Positions 56,655 through 63,586 of a stretch of 63,586 bases of DNA are shown piece after piece. The stretch spans positions 1 to 63,586 of the forward strand of contig NZ_SUPL01000010.1 of the NCBI RefSeq assembly GCF_005047595.1, given 5' to 3'. Below the pieces are notes generated by a model. That model did not search any database and was not told the DNA's origin. It was given only the letters and a program-made list of their open reading frames with translations. A program made the position numbers and the translations under genes. Source of the stretch: Pontimicrobium aquaticum (GTDB lineage: Bacteria; Bacteroidota; Bacteroidia; Flavobacteriales; Flavobacteriaceae). Positions within the stretch are counted from its first letter, which is position 1; the number at the start of each line of letters is the position of its first letter.

Positions 56655-57818
56655 CTAGAACCAAACACCAAAGCCAATGTTTAATTGCCCTTTGGCATCG
56701 TTTCCTTGTATTGCGTTATCAAAAATTTGATAATCGGCTTTTACTACTGCTCCTGACGCTATATGGTAACTTAAACCAGTTGTCCACTCATTTCTATTAT
56801 AACCTAAGTTACGTGTAATATTTGCGTCGGCTGTTGCAGCATGTGTATCGTATTTCTCATATCTTACAAAAGCATCTAGTTTTTGCTCTTTTCTAAGTGG
56901 TAATAAATTATAGGCAGCTTCGGCATACCATCCTCTAAGTTCTGATCCTAAATCTGCTGTATATAAATCGTTATAATCATCAGCATTTTTTATTAATGCA
57001 TGTATGTATTGTCCTCTAGCAGAAAAACGTCTATTAATATAACGTGCATCTAAACCAAACATAGATACTCCTATGTCAGACCCATCCATCTCCTGAACAT
57101 CGTCAGTTGCTTGTGTTCTACCAAAATATCCTGATAATCCTAAACGCAGTCCTTGAATACCATAATAATCTAACTTAGCTGAGAAATTTGGTGTATTAAT
57201 AGTCGATTCGGCTCCTTTTTGGCGACCATTTCGTAATCCGTTAGCACCTCCTAAAACTTTGGTTCCGTTTACTGATGCAAAACCATTAAAAATATAGGCT
57301 TGGTAACGCAAACTGGCTTCATCAAACTTTCCAGTAACACCAACTCCTATTTCTCTCCACGTAGTTGGCACAATACTTTTATCCATACTCGGTCTTTCAA
57401 CACCATTAAAAGTTGTTGGTTCGTGGTACTCATTTACAATTCCCATAGGTACCAACATTAAACCTCCGCGTATATTAAAATTATCGTTCATACTATAATT
57501 TAAAAAAGCTTGTTCTATATAAACTTCTTTAACGTGCTCGTATTCAATTTCTGTAACAAATTGCACTTTGTCATTAAATTTATAACCAAATAGCATCACT
57601 AATCTATGCACATCCATTTTACCATTTACACCTTCTGGTTGGTTATAGTCAACTTCTGCATAACCACCAACAGTAATTCCCTGCGAACCATTACCATTTA
57701 AAATGTTTTGTGCAGCATTTTGTTGTTGATTATTTGTAGTACTTGCATTTTGACTAACTGTTTGAGCGTATCCAAAACTAGATACAAGAATTGCTATTGA
57801 TAAGACAGCTTTTTTCAT
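56655..57818 (-). CDS. Outer-membrane porin (OprO/P-like)
   Basis: A 387-aa beta-barrel: signal MKKAVLSIAILVSSFGYAQ, Asn/Gln-rich linker, then barrel strands (GITVGGYAEVDYNQPEGVNG, KVQFVTEIEYEHVKEVYIEQ, GLMLVPMGIVNEYHEP, WREIGVGVTGK) and closing GQLNIGFGVWF with a terminal Phe. Resembles phosphate-selective or general porins. 84 bases before the FMN-binding gene, same strand. Confidence 0.85.
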   Translation of the reverse strand: MKKAVLSIAILVSSFGYAQTVSQNASTTNNQQQNAAQNILNGNGSQGITVGGYAEVDYNQPEGVNGKMDVHRLVMLFGYKFNDKVQFVTEIEYEHVKEVYIEQAFLNYSMNDNFNIRGGLMLVPMGIVNEYHEPTTFNGVERPSMDKSIVPTTWREIGVGVTGKFDEASLRYQAYIFNGFASVNGTKVLGGANGLRNGRQKGAESTINTPNFSAKLDYYGIQGLRLGLSGYFGRTQATDDVQEMDGSDIGVSMFGLDARYINRRFSARGQYIHALIKNADDYNDLYTADLGSELRGWYAEAAYNLLPLRKEQKLDAFVRYEKYDTHAATADANITRNLGYNRNEWTTGLSYHIASGAVVKADYQIFDNAIQGNDAKGQLNIGFGVWF

Positions 57819-57924
57819 TTGTTTTTATTTAGACTTATTACAAATAGGTATTAAATTCAGATGCAAAAGTAATACTGAAAAGTAAAAAAACAAATGTTAT
57901 TTAGAATAAATTTAAATAAATTTA

Positions 57925-58788
57925 TTAATGGTATTTAGTAAAGATCTTAGTAGCCTCGTTATAAGCACTTTCAAAACTAAGTGCATTTAAATTATTATCT
58001 TTTTTAGATGTAAAATAAGACAATAATTTTTCGGTTGGCATATTGCCTGTAAGTTCATCTTTTGCCATAGGGCACCCTCCAAAACCTTGAATGGCACCAT
58101 CAAATCTTGTGCAACCTGCAAGATAAGCGGCATTTACTTTTTCAAACCAAGTAGAAGGAGTGGTATGCAGATGCGCACCAAATTCTATATCAGGATAACT
58201 AGGAATTAAATTAGAAAACAAATAAGAAATATTGTCAGGATTGGAGCTACCAATTGTATCGCTTAATGATAAAATTTTAACTCCCATATTACTCAATCGT
58301 TCGGTCCACTCACCTACTATATCAACATTCCAAGGGTCTCCATAAGGATTACCAAAACCCATAGATAAATAAGCAACAACCTCTTTATTAGACTTATTTG
58401 CAATATCAAGTATTTCTTGAAGTGTAACTACAGATTGTGCAATTGTTTTATGAGTATTTCGCATTTGGAAATTTTCAGATATCGAAAAAGGATAACCTAG
58501 ATAGTCAATTTCTTTATGCTTACTTGCATCAATAGCTCCTCTGGTATTTGCTATAATTGCTAGGAGTTTACTTTTTGTGTTAGAAAGGTCTAACTGAGAC
58601 AAAACTTTAGCAGTATCAACCATTTGCGGAATGGCTTTTGGAGATACAAAACTACCAAAATCAATAGTATCAAATCCTACTCGTAGTAGTGATTGAATGT
58701 ACTGTACTTTTTTTTCTGTTGGAATAAAAGCTTTAATGCCTTGCATAGCATCTCTAGGGCATTCTATGATTTTAATCTGCTTGGTCAT
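57925..58788 (-). CDS. Hydroxymethylglutaryl-CoA lyase-like enzyme
   Basis: A 287-aa TIM-barrel DRE-type lyase: KIIECPRDAMQGIKAFIPT with RDxxQ, IDFGSFVSPKAIPQM, SDTIGSS and the metal pair in FGAHLHTT, then the cysteine loop IQGFGGCPMAKDELTGN. The family cleaves HMG-CoA in leucine degradation. Whether HMG-CoA is the substrate cannot be shown. Confidence 0.88.
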   Translation of the reverse strand: MTKQIKIIECPRDAMQGIKAFIPTEKKVQYIQSLLRVGFDTIDFGSFVSPKAIPQMVDTAKVLSQLDLSNTKSKLLAIIANTRGAIDASKHKEIDYLGYPFSISENFQMRNTHKTIAQSVVTLQEILDIANKSNKEVVAYLSMGFGNPYGDPWNVDIVGEWTERLSNMGVKILSLSDTIGSSNPDNISYLFSNLIPSYPDIEFGAHLHTTPSTWFEKVNAAYLAGCTRFDGAIQGFGGCPMAKDELTGNMPTEKLLSYFTSKKDNNLNALSFESAYNEATKIFTKYH

Positions 58789-58963
58789 TTTCTTTAAAAT
58801 ACGCCTTAAAAATACTACTATTTTTGGAATGACATTTAATTAAATTTCTCAATAAAATTTAATTAAAAAACTTTCTTAAATCGATAAAATAGTCGCTTAA
58901 TCGTTATTGTAGTTATATAGATGATTTTATTTCTATTTTTAGAACTTAATCAGGTATTTGCAA

Positions 58964-60898
58964 ATGAAAAATAACACTACTTTATTTTTTATCACTTTAT
59001 TATTCTTATTAGTTACAGCAGGTTTGCAAGCTCAGCAAACTACTGAATTAGAATGTGGTACACTATCTACACCAGAGTCTCAGGAATATTGGAGAAACAC
59101 TAAAAAAACCATAAAAAAATATGAAAAAGAGTTCTATGAATTAGCTGCTAATGAATCTCGTACTTCTATTATAAATTCTGTTCCAATAAAAGCTCATATT
59201 ATTAGAAAAACAGATGGGACAGGTGGTTTAACAGAAGCTGAACTAAATGATGCTATGGATAACATGAACGCTTTTTATGCAAGTGCCTTCATGGAGTTTT
59301 TTTTATGTGATGGCATTAATTATATAGATGATGACAATTATTACGACTTTAAAAACTCAGAAGATGAGGCGTCACTTACATTAGCTAATAATGTAAACGG
59401 ACTTATAAATATTTACTTTACCAATTATATTGAAAATAGTAGCGGAAGTAGTCTATGTGGTTATGCCTATTATCCTGGTGGAGCTGATGTTATTCTAATG
59501 GCTAATAATTGCGCTACTAATGGAAGCACTTTACCTCACGAAGTTGGGCACTTTTTTTCTTTAAGACATACTCATGGACCTTCAAACTCTGTACTAACCA
59601 CTGAGCTAGTTGATGGTTCAAACTGCGATACAGATGGTGATGAAATTTGTGATACACCTGCCGATCCAAAATTAAGTTACACAAATGTTGATGCAAGTTG
59701 TATTTATTCAGGAATTGAAACAGATGCCAATGGAGATACGTTTGTTCCAGATCCAAATAACATTATGTCCTATTCTAGAAAAGAGTGTAGAATTTATTTT
59801 TCAAATCAGCAATTTGCTCGAATTTATGCAACCTATAAAAGTGTACGTAATTATTTTGCTTGTCCCTCTCTTAACGTAGATTTTTCTGCCAATATCCCTG
59901 AAGATTGCGCTAGTAATTTAACTGTTGATTTTACTGATAATAGCCCAGGAGCAACTTCATGGCAATGGGATATTAATAGCGATAATATTATAGATTATAC
60001 CATACAAAATCCATCGCATACTTACTCTTCTGGAATATACGATGTAACATTAACCGTTTCTGATGGCACAAACTCAGTAACTAAAACCTATTTCGAATAT
60101 ATTAAAATTGGAACTCAAAAATCAACACCAATTGAAGAAGATTTTGAAAATTTTGATATCGCTAACAAAGATGGCTGGGTAGCTAACGACGTTAATGGCA
60201 ATGGCTATAATTGGATTGCAACAAATGGAGGTACACCTTCCGCTAATACAGGCCCTGAAGTAGATAACACAACAGGAACTGCCTCCGGAACTTTTATTTA
60301 TACCGAAGCTTCATACGCTGTTACAGGCGATGTTGCCGAATATATTTCACCTTGTATCAATATTAGTTCTGTTAATGCTGAACTCGAGTTTGCTTACCAT
60401 ATGTATGGTCCAAATACAGGAGAACTTCATCTAGATATATTAACAGATTCAGGTGAAATATTAGATGTAATGACTCCTCTTGTTGGACAACAACAAACTG
60501 CACAAACTGATAATTTTATATTAGCAAAGATTAACCTATCAGCCTATTACAATCAATCTGTTAAAATTCGTTTTAGAGCTATAAGAGGAGGCCATTGGGA
60601 TGGAGATATTGCCATAGATGATATGAGAATAAACACCAATTTATTAAGTATTAATAAAAATGAGTTGTCTGGTTTTAAAATATATCCTAATCCAGTTACA
60701 GACAGAACACTAAACATAAAAAGCACTTTAAATTTAAACCGTGTCAATTATGAAGTAACAAATCTACTTGGTCAAAAAGTTCTATCTGGAACACTTAAAA
60801 GCAAAGAGGTTAATGTAAGTAAACTACATTCTGGCACTTACTTTTTAATTTTAAAATATGAAGGCAAAAAATCAATTAAGAGATTTATAATTCAATAA
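58964..60898 (+). CDS. T9SS-secreted metzincin protease with PKD domain
   Basis: A 644-aa secreted protein. Signal MKNNTTLFFITLLFLLVTAG, catalytic domain with zinc motif HEVGHFFSLRH (HExxHxxxxxH) near residues 193-203 and a Met-turn NIMSYSR about 70 residues later, fitting the M43 pappalysin-like family. Then a PKD domain (about 305-385, TSWQWDINSDNIIDY), a MAM/galactose-like region (about 390-560) and a C-terminal type IX sorting tail (FKIYPNPVTDRTLNIKS to SIKRFIIQ). ATG 58964 was chosen over TTG 58958. Confidence 0.9.
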   Translation: MKNNTTLFFITLLFLLVTAGLQAQQTTELECGTLSTPESQEYWRNTKKTIKKYEKEFYELAANESRTSIINSVPIKAHIIRKTDGTGGLTEAELNDAMDNMNAFYASAFMEFFLCDGINYIDDDNYYDFKNSEDEASLTLANNVNGLINIYFTNYIENSSGSSLCGYAYYPGGADVILMANNCATNGSTLPHEVGHFFSLRHTHGPSNSVLTTELVDGSNCDTDGDEICDTPADPKLSYTNVDASCIYSGIETDANGDTFVPDPNNIMSYSRKECRIYFSNQQFARIYATYKSVRNYFACPSLNVDFSANIPEDCASNLTVDFTDNSPGATSWQWDINSDNIIDYTIQNPSHTYSSGIYDVTLTVSDGTNSVTKTYFEYIKIGTQKSTPIEEDFENFDIANKDGWVANDVNGNGYNWIATNGGTPSANTGPEVDNTTGTASGTFIYTEASYAVTGDVAEYISPCINISSVNAELEFAYHMYGPNTGELHLDILTDSGEILDVMTPLVGQQQTAQTDNFILAKINLSAYYNQSVKIRFRAIRGGHWDGDIAIDDMRINTNLLSINKNELSGFKIYPNPVTDRTLNIKSTLNLNRVNYEVTNLLGQKVLSGTLKSKEVNVSKLHSGTYFLILKYEGKKSIKRFIIQ

Positions 60899-60926
60899 AA
60901 AAGGGACTCTTAAGAGTCCTTTTTCA
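60896..60926. terminator. Two-way terminator between the protease and pyrD
   Basis: GGACTC (60904-60909), loop TTAA, GAGTCC (60914-60919), with A-run and T-run flanks. It overlaps the last bases of pyrD, which ends at 60910. Confidence 0.82.
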
Positions 60927-61953
60927 TTTTTAATATTGCCTTATTAATGCTTTTTATAAGCTTGGGACCTTCGTAAATAAATCCTGTGTAAACTTGAACT
61001 AAATCGGCTCCTGCTTCAATCTTCTCTAAAGCATCTTTAGCCGAGTGAATACCTCCAACACCAATTATTGGAAATGCTTTGTCACTCATCTCTGCAAGAT
61101 ATTTAATGACTTGTGTACTCTTATCCTTAATTGGTTGTCCGCTTAATCCTCCATTGCCAATAGCTTTCAACATATCATCCGAGGTTTTTAAACCTTCTCT
61201 AGACACTGACGTATTTGAAGCAATAACGCCATCAATTTTAGTTTCTGCAACTAGCTCTACAATTTCATCGAGTTGATGATTGTTTAAATCTGAAGCAATC
61301 TTTAATAAAATGGGTTTTTGTGTTGCAAAATTTCTATTTGCTTTTTGTACTTCACTAATTAATTCTTCTAGATAATCTTTATCAGTAAGTTTGGCGTGAC
61401 TACCAACATTTGGACAACTTACATTTAACACAAAATAATCTACATAAGGATGTAATGCGTTAAAACACTCTAAATAATCGTTAGTATAATCTTCAGGAAG
61501 AGTATTTGTATTTTTACCAATATTTCCACCAATAATAACGTTTCCCTTGTTTTTCTTTAATTGAGTAATAGCAGCTTCTAAACCTTCATTATTAAATCCC
61601 ATTCGATTTATAATGCCTTGATCAGCTTTTAATCTAAATAATCGCTTTTTTGGATTACCTTCTTGTCCTTTAGGAGTTACAGTCCCTATTTCTATAAATC
61701 CAAAACCAAAATTTGATAATTCATTGTATAATACAGCATTTTTATCGAATCCTGCTGCTAAACCCACTGGGTTTTTAAACGTTAACCCAAATAAATGTCG
61801 TTCTAGAGATTTATCTTCAACTGTATAAAGTGCTTTAACAATACTTGAAACAAAAGGGATTTTAGAACTATTTTTTATGAAGGAAAATGTAAAATGATGT
61901 ACTTTTTCAGGATCGAAACAAAATAATAAAGGGCGAATCAGTAATTTATACAT
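60910..61953 (-). CDS. pyrD: Dihydroorotate dehydrogenase (quinone)
   Basis: A 347-aa class 2 enzyme of pyrimidine synthesis, membrane-associated through its N-terminal helix ([20 protein letters not shown]). Motifs: [42 protein letters not shown] with the catalytic Ser (class 2), [20 protein letters not shown] and [11 protein letters not shown]. Confidence 0.96.
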   Translation of the reverse strand: MYKLLIRPLLFCFDPEKVHHFTFSFIKNSSKIPFVSSIVKALYTVEDKSLERHLFGLTFKNPVGLAAGFDKNAVLYNELSNFGFGFIEIGTVTPKGQEGNPKKRLFRLKADQGIINRMGFNNEGLEAAITQLKKNKGNVIIGGNIGKNTNTLPEDYTNDYLECFNALHPYVDYFVLNVSCPNVGSHAKLTDKDYLEELISEVQKANRNFATQKPILLKIASDLNNHQLDEIVELVAETKIDGVIASNTSVSREGLKTSDDMLKAIGNGGLSGQPIKDKSTQVIKYLAEMSDKAFPIIGVGGIHSAKDALEKIEAGADLVQVYTGFIYEGPKLIKSINKAILKMKKDS

Positions 61954-62016
61954 TATCTAGATTTTGACTGCAAAAGTACATGATTTTTTAGCATAAAAAA
62001 AGAAACATTTTAAAGC

Positions 62017-62047
62017 TTGTTACTTATAAAACCGTTGGTTATTTTTG
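62017..62047 (+). promoter_or_regulatory. Promoter of pepT
   Basis: TTG at 62017-62019, 20 bases, then TATTTTTG at 62040-62047. The in-frame TTG at 62045 lies inside the -7 element, which supports ATG 62066 as start. Confidence 0.72.
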
Positions 62048-62065
62048 AGTAAAACCAATACTACA

Positions 62066-63307
62066 ATGTTAAATAAACAACATATTATTAATCGCTTTTT
62101 AAGCTATGTAAAAATTGATACTGAAAGCGACCCAAAAAGTAATACTACACCAAGCACAAAAAAACAATGGGATTTAGCCAACAAGCTAGTTGAAGAATTA
62201 AAAGCTATTGGCATGAGCAATGTTAGTATTGATGAAAACGCCTATATTATGGCAACCTTGCCAAGCAACGTAGAGCATGAGGTACCAACCATTGGTTTTA
62301 TTTCGCATATTGATACCTCGCCAGATTTCACTGGAGCAAATGTCAATCCACAAATTGTAGAAAACTATAGTGGAGAAGACATTATTTTAAATACTGAAAA
62401 AAACATTATTCTTTCTCCTAGTTATTTTGAAGACTTACTATTGTATAAAGGTGAAACACTTATCACTACAGATGGTACAACATTGTTAGGTGCTGATGAT
62501 AAAGCAGGAGTTTGTGAAATAGTGAGTGCCATGGAATACCTTATACAACATCCCGAAATTAAACATGGCACTATAAAAGTTGCATTTACACCAGATGAAG
62601 AAATTGGTCGTGGTGCTCATAAATTTGATGTTGACAAATTTGGAGCCGATTGGGCCTATACTATGGATGGTAGTCAGGTTGGTGAATTGGAATACGAAAA
62701 CTTTAATGCTGCAGAAGCAGAAGTCACTTTTAAAGGCAGAATAGTACATCCAGGTTATGCCAAAGGCAAAATGATAAACTCTATGTACTATGCTTCAGAA
62801 TACATTAATACTCTACCAAAATTAGAAGTTCCAGAACATACCGAAGGCTATCAAGGATTTTTTCATTTACATGATATACATGGTAACGTTGAAAAAACAG
62901 TATTAGAATACATTATTCGTGACCATGATAAAGATAAATTTAAAGCACGCAAGGCTTTGATGCAAAAGGTTGCAAATGATATGAATACAAAATATAATCA
63001 AGATATAATTAGTATCGAGGTTAAAGATCAGTACTACAACATGAAAGAAAAAGTAACACCAGTGATGCATGTTGTTGATATCGCCGAAGAAGCTATGAAA
63101 CAATTAGGCATTACACCTTTAATAAAACCCATTAGAGGTGGTACTGACGGCTCACAGCTTAGTTACATGGGGTTACCTTGCCCAAATATATTTGCTGGAG
63201 GTCATAATTTTCATGGTCGCTATGAATATGTTCCAGTGGAAAGTATGTTAAAAGCAACCAAGGTTATTTGCAAAATTGTAGAACTTACGCAAGAACGTTA
63301 TAACTAA
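62066..63307 (+). CDS. pepT: Peptidase T (tripeptidase)
   Basis: A 413-aa M20 zinc aminopeptidase that removes N-terminal residues from tripeptides. Motifs: [14 protein letters not shown] (zinc His-x-Asp), [19 protein letters not shown] (bridging Asp), [17 protein letters not shown] (catalytic Glu-Glu), [20 protein letters not shown] and the final [11 protein letters not shown]. Start from the promoter position. Confidence 0.95.
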   Translation: MLNKQHIINRFLSYVKIDTESDPKSNTTPSTKKQWDLANKLVEELKAIGMSNVSIDENAYIMATLPSNVEHEVPTIGFISHIDTSPDFTGANVNPQIVENYSGEDIILNTEKNIILSPSYFEDLLLYKGETLITTDGTTLLGADDKAGVCEIVSAMEYLIQHPEIKHGTIKVAFTPDEEIGRGAHKFDVDKFGADWAYTMDGSQVGELEYENFNAAEAEVTFKGRIVHPGYAKGKMINSMYYASEYINTLPKLEVPEHTEGYQGFFHLHDIHGNVEKTVLEYIIRDHDKDKFKARKALMQKVANDMNTKYNQDIISIEVKDQYYNMKEKVTPVMHVVDIAEEAMKQLGITPLIKPIRGGTDGSQLSYMGLPCPNIFAGGHNFHGRYEYVPVESMLKATKVICKIVELTQERYN

Positions 63308-63423
63308 TAATGTATTGTGATTATATATCTCACCGAAATAAAGGGTGGATATTAAGAAACAACCAGTTTCTAAGTAAAATCTAAAATCATAAAACAATCA
63401 CTAAATAAAGCTAAAATTTAAAC

Positions 63424-63455
63424 AAAAAGCACAGTTTATAAACTGTGCTTTTTGT
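63424..63455 (+). terminator. Terminator of pepT
   Basis: A perfect palindrome AAAAAGCACAGTTT (63424-63437) with AAACTGTGCTTTTT (63440-63453). Bases 63308-63423 hold nothing recognisable. Confidence 0.88.
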
Positions 63456-63463
63456 ATTATTTA

Positions 63464-63586
63464 TGTCCCGTCCTGAAATAAGTTGACACAAAAACGACTT
63501 ATTATGAAAGACAAAGAGCAATCAAGAGTTAAGCGTACTCAGCGCGATTATAATTTGGGCTTTAAATTAGCAGTAGTATCGCAAGT
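63464..63586 (+). mobile_element. Left end of an IS3-family-like insertion sequence (cut by window edge)
   Basis: The sequence from TGTCCCGTCCTGAAATAAG onward followed by a transposase OrfA start looks like the left terminal repeat and leader of an IS3/IS150-type element. It begins 11 bases after the pepT terminator. The right end and target duplication are outside the window. Confidence 0.7.
63504..63586 (+). CDS. Transposase OrfA, N-terminal fragment
   Basis: Twenty-seven residues are visible, MKDKEQSRVKRTQRDYNLGF followed by KLAVVSQ, resembling the helix-turn-helix start of IS3-family OrfA proteins. It is cut by the window edge rather than broken. Confidence 0.7.
   Translation, partial: MKDKEQSRVKRTQRDYNLGFKLAVVSQ

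Noticed and set aside
62045-62065. TTG start for pepT
   Set aside because: It sits in the -7 box at 62040-62047; ATG 62066 gives the normal N-terminus.

Overview
The window looks like an ordinary chromosomal segment of a marine or aquatic Flavobacteriaceae bacterium (Bacteroidota). Evidence: AT-rich DNA; promoters of the TTG-N19/20-TAnnTTTG type instead of -35/-10 boxes; little sign of Shine-Dalgarno sequences; a type IX secretion (Por) sorting tail on a secreted protease; TSP3/OmpA outer-membrane proteins; a crtI-crtB-crtZ-crtY zeaxanthin operon; and an IS3-family element at the right edge. I cannot name the genus from sequence alone.

Layout. 1-3.5 kb: thrS-infC-rpmI-rplT translation operon; infC appears to use a non-AUG (ATA) start and rplT has a hairpin leader. 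3.6-6.8 kb: a large secreted PD40-repeat/amidohydrolase. 6.95-14.0 kb: the most unusual region. A minus-strand gene encodes MAQ followed by nine perfect copies of the octapeptide DGGGINPK. It diverges from a tight six-gene plus-strand cluster: a membrane TolB-like/TPR protein; a one-TM protein carrying the same octapeptide three times; a metacaspase-like + alpha/beta-hydrolase + TPR fusion; a PGDYG-like small protein; a TIR protein with two TM helices; and a TM/coiled-coil protein. I propose it as a candidate membrane-associated protease/TIR signalling or immune-like system with the repeat peptide as substrate or scaffold (inference).

14.0-22.2 kb: a frameshifted TauE/SafE permease, an exported protein usually labelled asparagine synthetase B, dnaB, accA, an EamA transporter, an LptF/G permease and tgt. 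22.3-28.1 kb: split transketolase, an outer-membrane beta-barrel protein with a sigma54-like promoter, an FKBP lipoprotein, an S4-domain protein, a TPMT-like methyltransferase, a phosphoribosyltransferase and aroK. 28.2-28.4 kb: tRNA-Lys(TTT) and tRNA-Leu(GAG). 28.5-33.4 kb: a CarH-like (MerR + B12-binding) regulator next to the carotenoid operon, with a perfect inverted repeat over the crtI promoter. 33.4-39.0 kb: a TlpA-like protein, two paralogous OmpA/TSP3 proteins with different C-termini, a double spondin-domain lipoprotein and a Crp/Fnr regulator. 39.1-46.8 kb: aconitase, then a ppiC-lipoprotein-surA-moxR operon for outer-membrane protein folding. 46.9-51.8 kb: SRPBCC protein, GH29 alpha-L-fucosidase, serine beta-lactamase-like hydrolase and a Tat-type PLP enzyme. 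51.9-58.8 kb: guaB, a sterol-desaturase-family hydroxylase, a small Cys-rich protein next to ferritin, an FMN-binding/4-TM pair, a porin and an HMG-CoA-lyase-like enzyme. 58.9-63.6 kb: a T9SS-secreted metzincin protease, pyrD, pepT and the left end of an IS3-type element.

No gene-free stretch exceeds about 300 bases. The longest are 1-228 (thrS promoter), 36710-36996 (terminator hairpin and AT-rich DNA) and 17752-17983 (accA terminator and dnaB upstream region). All function calls come from reading motifs by eye; no database search was run.
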